A stretch of 64,000 nucleotides of DNA from positions 3,782,001-3,846,000 of the forward strand of contig NZ_CP009454.1 of assembly GCF_000759475.1 (NCBI RefSeq), read 5' to 3'. Below the pieces are notes generated by a model. That model saw nothing but the letters and a program-made list of their open reading frames with translations, had not been told where the DNA came from and searched no databases. This stretch comes from Pantoea rwandensis (GTDB lineage Bacteria; Pseudomonadota; Gammaproteobacteria; Enterobacterales; Enterobacteriaceae). The translations under genes and the position numbers were made by a program. This document shows, in pieces, positions 17,743 through 25,867 of this stretch. Every line of letters starts with the position of its first letter. Within the stretch, counting starts at the first letter, position 1.

Positions 17743-18708
17743 ATGATGGATAATTTTCAGAAAGAGATCGATGAACGCGCTAACCTTGCGCTTTCCAATA
17801 AATTCGAACTGCTGCTGTTCCGCCTGGGTTCCGATCAGCTGAAAGGCAAATCTGAGCTCTACGGCATCAACGTATTCAAACTGCGTGAAATCGTGCCAAT
17901 GCCGACCATTACCCGTGCGGCGGGTATGCAATCACCGCTGCTCGGTATGGCCAGTATTCGCGGTCAGTTTATCCCGGTCATCGACCTGCCCGCGGTGACC
18001 GGTTGCAAACCGGAAACCGGCCTCAATCTGCTGCTGGTCACCGAATATGCGCGCAGCACGCAGGCCTTTGCTGTGGAGTCGGTGGAAAATATTGTGCGCC
18101 TGGACTGGAATCAGGTGCACACCGCTGAAGCCGGCATTGGTAGCCGCAATATCACCAGTATCGCCTGCCTCGACACCGACGGTCAGAGTAACAACCTGGC
18201 GATGGTGCTGGACGTTGAGCAAATTCTGTATGACATCATCCCTTCCGTGCGCGGCGTTGAGCCGAGTGCTGAAACGGCGAAAGACTTCAACCTCAAGCCC
18301 GGCCAGGTGGCGATTGTCGCGGAGGACTCCAAAGTCGCGCGCCAGCTACTGGAGCAGGGCCTGAAAAGCATGGGCATTCCAGCCATCATGCATAACACCG
18401 GTCTGGAAGCCTGGATCAAAATTAACGAGATGCAGAAAGAAGCCGCAGCGGCAGGCGAGTCGATCCACGACAAGATCGCGCTGGTGTTGACCGATCTCGA
18501 AATGCCAGAGATGGATGGTTTTACGCTCACGCGCAATATCAAACGCGACGACGCATTACGCCAGATTCCGGTGGTGATCCACTCCTCGCTCTCCGGCAGT
18601 GCCAACGAAGACCACGTGCGTAAAGTCGGCGCCGATGGCTATGTGGCGAAATTTGAGATTAACGAACTGTCGAGCGTCATTCATCGCGTACTGGAGAAGA
18701 AACGCTAA
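17743..18708 (+). CDS. cheV: CheV chemotaxis coupling protein
   Basis: 321 residues: a CheW-like domain (about 1-165, with SIRGQFIPVIDLPAVTG) fused to a CheY-like receiver (about 180-320; acidic pocket AEDS, phosphoacceptor Asp in LVLTDLEMPEMDGF, Lys in GYVAKFE). CheV couples chemoreceptors to CheA and may act as a phosphate sink. E. coli lacks it; Salmonella and Erwiniaceae have it. ATGATG start after TTGAGG. Its FliA promoter places it in the late flagellar regulon. Confidence 0.95.
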   Translation: MMDNFQKEIDERANLALSNKFELLLFRLGSDQLKGKSELYGINVFKLREIVPMPTITRAAGMQSPLLGMASIRGQFIPVIDLPAVTGCKPETGLNLLLVTEYARSTQAFAVESVENIVRLDWNQVHTAEAGIGSRNITSIACLDTDGQSNNLAMVLDVEQILYDIIPSVRGVEPSAETAKDFNLKPGQVAIVAEDSKVARQLLEQGLKSMGIPAIMHNTGLEAWIKINEMQKEAAAAGESIHDKIALVLTDLEMPEMDGFTLTRNIKRDDALRQIPVVIHSSLSGSANEDHVRKVGADGYVAKFEINELSSVIHRVLEKKR

Positions 18709-18737
18709 TCCTTTTTTTTCCTCCCCCTTTTTTAATC

Positions 18738-18761
18738 AGGCGCGATTTTCGCGCCTTTTTT
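18738..18761 (+). terminator. Terminator after cheV
   Basis: AGGCGCGA-TTT-TCGCGCCTTTTTT is a strong stem followed by T6. Confidence 0.9.
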
Positions 18762-18837
18762 ACGCCCTGCCTGCGCTCACACACACCGATCCACTCATTA
18801 ATCACGTTAACGATTTTGTGACGCACTTCTAAAAAAT

Positions 18838-18864
18838 TAAAGTTAAAACATTAACAACCGATAA
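18838..18864 (+). promoter_or_regulatory. Sigma-28 (FliA) promoter of the MCP gene
   Basis: TAAAGTTA, an 11-bp spacer, then ACCGATAA. This fits the FliA consensus TAAAGTTT-N11-GCCGATAA at 14 of 16 positions, 145 bp upstream of the chemoreceptor start codon. Confidence 0.8.
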
Positions 18865-19009
18865 CTGATAGCGCTTGAACCGGTGCTGCCATACCCGATT
18901 AATTACGGCCGGTAAGTATCTTTACCTTATAAAACATCAGCCTGATGCAGGCCAACTGCCTGCTTTTCCGTCTTGAAAACAACACTATTTAGCATTACGG
19001 GGAGAACCA

Positions 19010-20566
19010 ATGTTGAGCTTAAAGAATATGAAAGTGGGCGCCCGTTTAGGGATAGCCTTCGCGCTTGTCGTGGCCCTACTGGGCGTAGTCGGTGTGACGT
19101 CGATTATGAAAATTAACAACATCAAAAATGGCATCACCTCAATTGTGGAAGACCGCTATGTCAAAGTCCGTTTGGGTTTTGACGTGCGCGATGGCGTGAA
19201 CGATCAGATCAAATACCTGCGCGGCATGGTGATTGACACGCTGCGTCCGGAAAATAACGTGCAACGTTATAAGCAGTTGGATGAGGCAACCGAGCGCACC
19301 AACAGCGCCATGAAAAAGATTGAAGCCATTCAGGTTACCGAAATCGGTAAAAAGAAAATCGCCGGCCTGCTGGCCGCCAGCCAACTGTTTGAGCAGCAAA
19401 AGAATGAAGTGCTGGATCTGGTTCGTGCAGGCAAGCTCGAGGAAGCCAGCACTTATGTGCTGAAGAAAATCACCAGCACCCAGAACGCCTACCTTGATAG
19501 CGCGGTGGCTTTTGCCAACTCACAGTCAGATCAACTGCGCAAAGAGGGCTCTGGCATTATTGATGACGGCTCTACCGCCATCGAAATCACGCTGATCTTC
19601 TCGGCGATCGCGATTGCCGCCTCCGTGCTGCTTGGCTTTATGCTGACGCGCTCAATTGTGCGTCCGCTGAATGAAGCGGTGGGCATTGCCGAGAAAGTCG
19701 CGGCGGGCGACCTCAGTTCACACATTGAAGTTAGCGGTAAAGACGAAACCGCCGTGCTGATGCAGGCACTGCAGGCGATGAACGATAACCTGCTGACGAT
19801 TGTGTCAAACGTACGCGCCGGTTCTGACACAATTGCCGTCGCGTCGAATCAGATCTCCAGCGGTAACATCGATCTCTCATCCCGTACCGAACAGCAGGCC
19901 AGCTCGCTGGAAGAGACCGCCTCTGCCATGGAGCAGATGACCGCGACCGTGAAGCACAATGCGGATAACGCGCGTGAAGCTAATCAGCTGGTGGCCACCA
20001 CCTCAACCGTCGCCAAAGAGGGTGGCGTGGTGATGGAACAGGTCATCGAGAAGATGGAAGCGATCACCCTCTCTTCTAAGAAGATCGTCGATATCATCAG
20101 CGTGATCGATTCCATTGCCTTCCAGACCAACATTCTCTCACTCAACGCTGCGGTTGAAGCCGCTCGCGCGGGTGAACAAGGCCGTGGATTTGCCGTGGTG
20201 GCGACAGAAGTGCGCAATCTGGCACAGCGCTCCGCCTCTGCCGCGAAAGAGATCAAAGTCCTGATTGAAGATTCAGTCTCGAAAGTGGATGAAGGCAGCC
20301 GTCTGGTGACACATGCGGGAACCACCATTGGTGAAGTGGTGAACAGCGTGAAGAGCGTGGCGGATATCATGAGTGAAATCACCATTGCCAGCAGCGAACA
20401 AAGCAGCGGTATCAGTGAGATCAATCTGGCTATTACCCAGATGGAAGCGGTCACTCAGCAGAATGCCGCGTTGGTGCAGGAAGCCTCTGCCGCTTCACAA
20501 GCGTTGCAGGAGCAGGCCGATCGACTGGCGCAGTCAATGAGCGTCTTCAAGACAGCGGCAGTGTAA
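19010..20566 (+). CDS. Methyl-accepting chemotaxis protein
   Basis: 518 residues. TM1 spans about 10-32, followed by a four-helix-bundle periplasmic sensor (about 35-190), TM2 (about 195-215), HAMP (TRSIVRPLNEAVGIAEKVAAGDLS, given in part: IVRPLNEAVGIAEKVAAGDL) and a long cytoplasmic hairpin with tip DSIAFQTNILSLNAAVEAAR. The C-terminus ends ...MSVFKTAAV without a CheR/CheB-tethering NWETF-type pentapeptide, so it is a low-abundance-type receptor needing partner receptors for efficient adaptation. Ligand unknown. It has its own FliA promoter and a GGGGAG ribosome site. Confidence 0.95.
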   Translation: MLSLKNMKVGARLGIAFALVVALLGVVGVTSIMKINNIKNGITSIVEDRYVKVRLGFDVRDGVNDQIKYLRGMVIDTLRPENNVQRYKQLDEATERTNSAMKKIEAIQVTEIGKKKIAGLLAASQLFEQQKNEVLDLVRAGKLEEASTYVLKKITSTQNAYLDSAVAFANSQSDQLRKEGSGIIDDGSTAIEITLIFSAIAIAASVLLGFMLTRSIVRPLNEAVGIAEKVAAGDLSSHIEVSGKDETAVLMQALQAMNDNLLTIVSNVRAGSDTIAVASNQISSGNIDLSSRTEQQASSLEETASAMEQMTATVKHNADNAREANQLVATTSTVAKEGGVVMEQVIEKMEAITLSSKKIVDIISVIDSIAFQTNILSLNAAVEAARAGEQGRGFAVVATEVRNLAQRSASAAKEIKVLIEDSVSKVDEGSRLVTHAGTTIGEVVNSVKSVADIMSEITIASSEQSSGISEINLAITQMEAVTQQNAALVQEASAASQALQEQADRLAQSMSVFKTAAV

Positions 20567-20572
20567 GACAGA

Positions 20573-20600
20573 GCGGCGCGAGGAATCGCGCCGCCCTTTT
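20573..20600 (+). terminator. Terminator after MCP gene
   Basis: GCGGCGCGA-GGAA-TCGCGCCGC followed by CTTTT; it also sits at the end of convergent sdaC. Confidence 0.8.
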
Positions 20601-20603
20601 GCA

Positions 20604-21893
20604 TTAATTCATCAGCGAATACGCAATCGACGAAATCGCTAACAGGCCAACAATGACCACAAACACATTGCTGATTTTGCCACTGTACTGACGCATCGCC
20701 GGGACTTTCTGAATCGCGTACATCGGCATCAGGAACAGAATCATCGCAATGATCGGTCCGCCCAGAGTTTCAATCATCCCGAGAATGCTCGGATTCCAGG
20801 TGGCAACCAGCCAGGTGGTCAGCAGCATAAAGCCGGTTGTCACGCGGTTCAGACGCTGAGGCGATACGTTTTTTCCCCGGCTGCGCAGCGATTTCACCAC
20901 AATTCCATTGAAGCCTTCACGCGCGCCCAGATAGTGGCCGAGGAACGATTTGGTGATGGCGACCATCGCCACAATCGGTCCCATCCAGGCAATCATCGGC
21001 ACATTAAAATGGTTCGCCAGATAGGAAAGAATGGTGATGTTTTGATCTTTCGCCGCCTGCAAATCCGCGGGTGACAGGCTCAGCACGCAGCTGAAGACGA
21101 AGAACATCACCGTCACCACCATCATCAGGTGTGCGCTGGCGAGAATGCGTGAGCATTTCTTTTCCGCGCCTGCGCCATATTCATTGCGCTTCGCCACCGC
21201 AAACGACGAGATAATCGGCGAGTGGTTGAAGGAGAACACCATCACCGGAATCGCCAGCCACAGCGTCATCCAGATGCTGCTATCGCCCGTTCCCTGGCTG
21301 AACGACAGCGTTTCCAGGGCTGCGCCGTGCCAGTGTGGTACCAGATAAGCCGCCAGCAACATCAGCACCGCGACAAACGGGAACACCAGCACGCTCATCG
21401 CTTTCACGATCATCTGCTCGCCAAAGCGCACCACGGTCATCATGCCAATGATCAGGACCAATGACAGCACCACGCGCGGCGGCGACACCATACCAAGTTG
21501 GTGCTCGATGAAGCTGTCGACGGTGTTGGTGATTGCCACGCTGTACATCAGCAGGATCGGGAAAATAGCGAAGAAATAAAGCAAGGTGATGATTTTGCCG
21601 GCGCCCACCCCGAAATGCTCTTCCACCACTTCAGTAATATCTTCACCGGGATTTCTACCCGACAGCACAAAGCGCGTCAGAGCACGGTGTGCATAGTAGG
21701 TCATGGGGAACGCGAGGATTGTCATAATAATCAGGGGGATTAGACCACCTGCACCTGCATTGATAGGCAGGAACAAAACGCCTGCGCCTATCGCTGTACC
21801 GTAGAGGCCCAGCATCCACACGGTATCACTTTTACGCCAGCCTGTTGAATGGGCCTCAACCGTGCCCTGCGCAACGGTTTGTGAGTTGTCCAT
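20604..21893 (-). CDS. sdaC: Serine/proton symporter SdaC
   Basis: 429 residues, the same length as E. coli SdaC, with about 11 spans. It is almost colinear with it: MLGLYGTAIGAGVLFLPINA, GEDITEVVEEHFG, SFNHSPIISSFAVAKR, GHYLGAREGFNG. HAAAP family; imports L-serine with protons. The serine deaminase gene sdaB that follows sdaC in E. coli is not here, so the operon is split. A PurR-like box lies about 195 bp upstream. Confidence 0.95.
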   Translation of the reverse strand: MDNSQTVAQGTVEAHSTGWRKSDTVWMLGLYGTAIGAGVLFLPINAGAGGLIPLIIMTILAFPMTYYAHRALTRFVLSGRNPGEDITEVVEEHFGVGAGKIITLLYFFAIFPILLMYSVAITNTVDSFIEHQLGMVSPPRVVLSLVLIIGMMTVVRFGEQMIVKAMSVLVFPFVAVLMLLAAYLVPHWHGAALETLSFSQGTGDSSIWMTLWLAIPVMVFSFNHSPIISSFAVAKRNEYGAGAEKKCSRILASAHLMMVVTVMFFVFSCVLSLSPADLQAAKDQNITILSYLANHFNVPMIAWMGPIVAMVAITKSFLGHYLGAREGFNGIVVKSLRSRGKNVSPQRLNRVTTGFMLLTTWLVATWNPSILGMIETLGGPIIAMILFLMPMYAIQKVPAMRQYSGKISNVFVVIVGLLAISSIAYSLMN

Positions 21894-22393
21894 CTGTCTC
21901 TCCAGAATTTAAAGCTCTTTAAACAATGCAGCCGAAATCACGGCGGCTAAACATGCCATTGGTGCGACGGGGCACATGCTACGCGTTTTTGACGGCTTAA
22001 GGTTGCCTGAACGCAAGACATGCATCACAAAGCCGTCATAAATGCGTGAATCGGTCATTAAACCAACAAAATTGCATGACTCGCGCACGCAAACGTTTGC
22101 ATGGGGCGCTATTTGACCTGAGAGCATGCTGGAGTGCAAGGATTTGTCGGGCTCGAATGGCAGACTGCCCAGGGTATTAGCAGGAGAATCATGCGCGAGA
22201 CAGCGAGGAGTGAAAGGCGGGTCGTGCTGGCAGGGAAAATGTGGCAACGGCGAACCGTTGCCACAGGGACTGCAGTAGAGAAAGGTGAAACTCCCCCGGC
22301 AACTGCTCTCTGGCGAAGCCATCGTTCCACTCGGTATTCTGAGGAATATCCGCAGCAGACAATGACAGAGAATAATCCCGGGGGAATTTCAAA
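21894..22393. other. Intergenic region upstream of sdaC
   Basis: 500 bp between the sdaC start and the end of the glycosyltransferase gene. It contains the long sdaC leader and a PurR-like palindrome. Several short frames occur, but none has a ribosome site or recognisable product. Confidence 0.5.
22087..22102 (-). promoter_or_regulatory. PurR-type operator upstream of sdaC
   Basis: ACGCAAACGTTTGCAT differs from the PurR consensus ACGCAAACGTTTGCGT at one of 16 bases. It lies 194 bp upstream of the sdaC start codon. The core GCAAACGTTTGC is a perfect palindrome typical of LacI-family repressors. Confidence 0.6.
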
Positions 22394-23389
22394 TCAGAAT
22401 GCGCGCATTCTGTAGAGTGCATAAAGGAAATAGTACGCTGTGATAGTATTCAAATTCATAATCATGTACTTCAGTTTTTCATTTTTATTCAGCAGAATGA
22501 AAATCCCTTTCGAGTATTTCCCCCGCTTTATTTCATTAATTTCCTGCGCAATATCCGCAGGTGAAAACGACGAATGATACATCGCTGTGACAATTTGCAT
22601 GTCTAACGCCAGCACGCGTTTTGAAATGCCTTTTAACAGGTAATCGAGATTGCTTCCCTGATATTTCTCAACGATAGAATCATACAGCGTGGTCAGAAAC
22701 TGTTTCCTGACTTTAAGCTCGCTGTAATGAACCTTTTGCTTGGATAATGAACCGGCAACATCTTCATAATGGTAGGGCGTTCCCTGAGTGACCAGAAAAT
22801 TGCTAATACAGCTGAAGAATTTGAGGTTAAATAACAGGTCCTCACTCATCGAGATCCCCTCGATAAAGCGCAGGTTCAGCTCACTCAGTATCTGACGGCG
22901 ATAACACTTGTTATGCAAATAACCAATGTTGTCGCTCATCTCCAGCTCACCGAGCACATAAGGAATATCCTCATTGCTGAAGAAGCCAGCCCGAGAGACC
23001 TTGCCCACGCGACCGTCGTTGAGGTTGCCTACCATCAGATCTATCGACTCCGTTGGCCATGCCTCCAGATTCTGTTTGAAGATCATCAGGAAATCATCAT
23101 CCACCCAATCATCTGCATCGAGGAACAGAACATATTCCCCACTGGCCTGCTGCAACCCGCTATTGCGAGCCGCGCTGACACCGGCGTTCCTTTGGTTGAT
23201 CACCGTGACCTGAGAATAACGTGAAAACTCCTCCAGTACGTTTAGGGTTGAATCAGTGCTACCATCATTGACCACCACAATTTCATAATTACTGAATGTC
23301 TGATTAAGCACACTCAGCAATGTCCGCTTGATGGTTTTTTGTGAGTTATAGACGGGAATAATAATACTGAAAAGTGGTTTTTCATTCAT
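22394..23389 (-). CDS. Family 2 glycosyltransferase
   Basis: 331 residues. The GT-A fold is clear: FSIIIPVYNSQKTIKRTLLS at the N-terminus, VVNDGSTDST (UDP binding), NAGVSAARN and LFLDADDW (DXD metal site). The C-terminal 100 residues end in a hydrophobic segment. It transfers a sugar from a nucleotide donor in surface polysaccharide assembly. The start overlaps the flippase stop by ATGA. It belongs to the operon behind the JUMPStart element at 24891-24928. Donor and acceptor unknown. Confidence 0.92.
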   Translation of the reverse strand: MNEKPLFSIIIPVYNSQKTIKRTLLSVLNQTFSNYEIVVVNDGSTDSTLNVLEEFSRYSQVTVINQRNAGVSAARNSGLQQASGEYVLFLDADDWVDDDFLMIFKQNLEAWPTESIDLMVGNLNDGRVGKVSRAGFFSNEDIPYVLGELEMSDNIGYLHNKCYRRQILSELNLRFIEGISMSEDLLFNLKFFSCISNFLVTQGTPYHYEDVAGSLSKQKVHYSELKVRKQFLTTLYDSIVEKYQGSNLDYLLKGISKRVLALDMQIVTAMYHSSFSPADIAQEINEIKRGKYSKGIFILLNKNEKLKYMIMNLNTITAYYFLYALYRMRAF

Positions 23390-24693
23390 GATAAACTCTC
23401 TTTACTGTCTGAGGTTTTGTAATTGACAAATAACTGCCATAGTTTCCTGGGGTTGAAAAAAATCTGATGAATACGCATCACCGGTTGCGCAGTGAAGAAA
23501 TAATTAAGCAGCGAGAAAGAGAGGAATTCGGTTAATACCACGCTGAGGGCAGCGCCGGTTAAACCCAAAAGTGGCACCAATAAAATGGACGATGCCAGGC
23601 AGATAATTAATACCGCAAAGGTCTTTTTCACTAAAAAGCGATAACCGTTGTACTTAATAATAAAACGGTCCATTAAGCTGCTGAGCACACCACACATCGC
23701 ACCCACACTGAGCAACAGCGTCGGCGCGATGGCATCGAGATACGCCTCGCCGTAAAAATCACGGATAAACCAGCCCGAGAGTTGCCATATCGCCATGATC
23801 ACGATGGCGGATACTCCCAGCACCAGCAGATGCAGTTTTTGCGCTTTGATAATTGACTGCTCATCATCACGCTCGGCAAAGAACGCCGGAAAAAATGAGG
23901 CCAACAAGGCGTTGGGTAAAAACACCCATGAGGTTGCCAGCGTCATGGCGACAGCAAATATCCCCGCCTCTTTTACGCCAAGGAAATACGAAACGCTGAG
24001 TTGGTTGACGCGGGTATAAATCGCGATGGCGATTACCGAGAACACCAGCGAAATGCCGGAAGCCACCATGTAGCGCGAATACTTTTTGATGTGGCGCAGC
24101 GCGGGGATCGGCCCCTGGCGATGATAGCGCCAGAAGATCGCCAGCTTGATGCTGAACGGCAGCAATGTGGCCAGCACAATGGGGATCGCCAGAAACTGAG
24201 GATCCAGCTGCAGATATGAAATAATGAAGCGCACTGACAGACTGATTGCGAGGCCAATCACATTGGCGATCACATTGAGTCGGGCGTTGAGCATGGCCTC
24301 GTTGTAGATATTGACCAGATCAATCGACGAGAACAGACAGGCAATCGCCGCTGCGCAGATAAATACCAGCGCTTCACTGCTCCACGCCTCTCCCATGATC
24401 ACCATGCCGCTGAGCGCTAAACCGCAGTAAATCAGCATCACCAGCAGAAAGGTCGCCATCATCAGGCGAATACCTGAATGACGATTTTGCGAAATACGCT
24501 TCAGCAAAATCACATCGCTGCCCATAACGGCGATCGACTGAATAAACTGAAACACCAGCATGGAGAGTGAGATAATGCCGAAGGTGGTCGGTCCAACATA
24601 TTTCGCGACATAGGACGTCACAAAAATCAGACCAAACACCGCGATGAGTTTTTCAGCAATCATCCACATCGAATTTTTTAATTTATCTTTCAC
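23386..24693 (-). CDS. Wzx-like polysaccharide flippase
   Basis: 435 residues with 12-14 predicted spans, MOP/PST superfamily. The N-terminus (AEKLIAVFGLIFVTSYVAKY, VGPTTFGIISLSMLVFQF) is typical of O-antigen or exopolysaccharide translocases. It would flip lipid-linked sugar units across the inner membrane. GTG start with TGAGG upstream. It is first in a two-gene operon with a glycosyltransferase, behind a 200-nt leader carrying ops. No polymerase or other transferases follow, so this is a minimal or accessory locus. Confidence 0.9.
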   Translation of the reverse strand: MKDKLKNSMWMIAEKLIAVFGLIFVTSYVAKYVGPTTFGIISLSMLVFQFIQSIAVMGSDVILLKRISQNRHSGIRLMMATFLLVMLIYCGLALSGMVIMGEAWSSEALVFICAAAIACLFSSIDLVNIYNEAMLNARLNVIANVIGLAISLSVRFIISYLQLDPQFLAIPIVLATLLPFSIKLAIFWRYHRQGPIPALRHIKKYSRYMVASGISLVFSVIAIAIYTRVNQLSVSYFLGVKEAGIFAVAMTLATSWVFLPNALLASFFPAFFAERDDEQSIIKAQKLHLLVLGVSAIVIMAIWQLSGWFIRDFYGEAYLDAIAPTLLLSVGAMCGVLSSLMDRFIIKYNGYRFLVKKTFAVLIICLASSILLVPLLGLTGAALSVVLTEFLSFSLLNYFFTAQPVMRIHQIFFNPRKLWQLFVNYKTSDSKESLS

Positions 24694-25825
24694 AGATCAA
24701 CCTCAGTGAGATTCATGGCTAAGCCAAACTTCACGTCACTTTCGTCCGGCTTAACATTAACTTTGATTTATTTAGGAGTTTCCTCAGGCAGGAATTACCG
24801 GCCTTTAAACGCTCATAAAACGGTGGGCTAAATAAGATTATCGCTAATCAAATCGTGCAATTTTATTATTCATTCATTTAACGAAAAGCGCAGGCTACCG
24901 CCCCTGGCTTACAGCTACCAGTGTACTGACTACCTGATACGGGCTATTTTTGACGCAAAGAAACCACACTGCACTCAGACGAGTTCAGTGAAATATCAAG
25001 CAGTTACATTAAATCTTATTTTGAAGACAAGATGACGCTTAGTGCAATCACCGTGACATCAATAAGAAACGCCAATTATCAACATGCCATTCATATGATT
25101 AAAACGGGTGCAGCCTACTGAATTTTTTTGCACCACAAGAAATGCCGACCGGGATTGAAAAGGTGCATCTAAAGACGGCCTTCTCAACGAACGTGACGAC
25201 ATTAACGATTTTGCTGTATGCCCTGCCATTTTATTATCTCGATGCGTCTTTCGCCGTTCGATAATGGCAAGTGGCGTTAATTCAACATGACTCTCGCAGC
25301 CGTGTTGCAATGGGCTCAGGGCCCTAATTTTGCGATCTGATTCAAACTTTTAATCGCATTCTCACCAGACAAGGCGATGAGGTCAATGGCCTGTAGGCCA
25401 ATACGGAATTTACTTAGCTGGAAATGAGATATCGTTGAAGGGGAAAGATTAGCGCGGATGAATCGGTTTTCAGAAAACTGATTAAGGCGGCAGTCAAATA
25501 CTGTTAGGAATAATAAGATAGAAATGGACTGACAAGGCCATACTTCGCTAACACCTTGTTCTATAAGTTAACCTGCTAATTAACTGAGTAAATTAAACTG
25601 TAATGAATCTTGAGATAAGAACGGATCTGATAAATTGAGCCATCTTTTACCTTGTGCCGTACTAAAAACCACACACCTGTCAAATTCACGTTTTTTGTGC
25701 GCATTAACTAAAATAAAAAGAGAGTTAACACCTTCCATATGAGCAAATCGCTATCCTGTGCGGCTGACAGGCTCGTTTTTTTAAATAGACGACGCAACGG
25801 AACTGCACAGTGTGCATTTTGATCA
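24694..25825. other. Gene-free AT-rich region with polysaccharide operon leader
   Basis: About 1.1 kb with no supportable gene. The left part (to about 25050) is the leader and promoter region of the flippase operon and holds JUMPStart. The rest (25050-25825) is AT-rich, lacks ribosome sites and codon bias, and looks like decayed DNA at the boundary of the phage remnant. Short frames at 25059-25310 and 25708-25899 are unsupported. Confidence 0.55.
24891..24928 (-). promoter_or_regulatory. JUMPStart element with ops site (RfaH)
   Basis: Read on the minus strand, 24928 to 24891 contains CTGGTAGCTGTAAGCCAGGG and ends in the ops element GGCGGTAGCCTG (24891-24902). This matches the 39-bp JUMPStart of O-antigen, capsule and LPS operons with one base deleted and few changes. 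ops RNA polymerase pausing recruits RfaH, which then suppresses termination through the operon. It lies about 200 bp before the flippase start. Confidence 0.9.
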
Positions 25826-25857
25826 AAAAAAAAGGCGAGGCCGCAGCCTCGCCAGAT
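25826..25857 (-). terminator. Terminator after tailspike gene
   Basis: On the minus strand, GGCGAGGCTGCGGCCTCGCC is followed by T9. It closes the lysis/tailspike transcript 10 bp after the stop codon. Confidence 0.92.
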
Positions 25858-25867
25858 AGGTTGGATT

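Noticed and set aside
22134..22415. 93-codon plus-strand frame near the PurR-like box
   Set aside because: No domain, skewed composition and it overlaps the end of the glycosyltransferase gene; probably noncoding.
25059..25310. 83-codon minus-strand frame in the gene-free region
   Set aside because: No ribosome site or recognisable product, and the surroundings look decayed.
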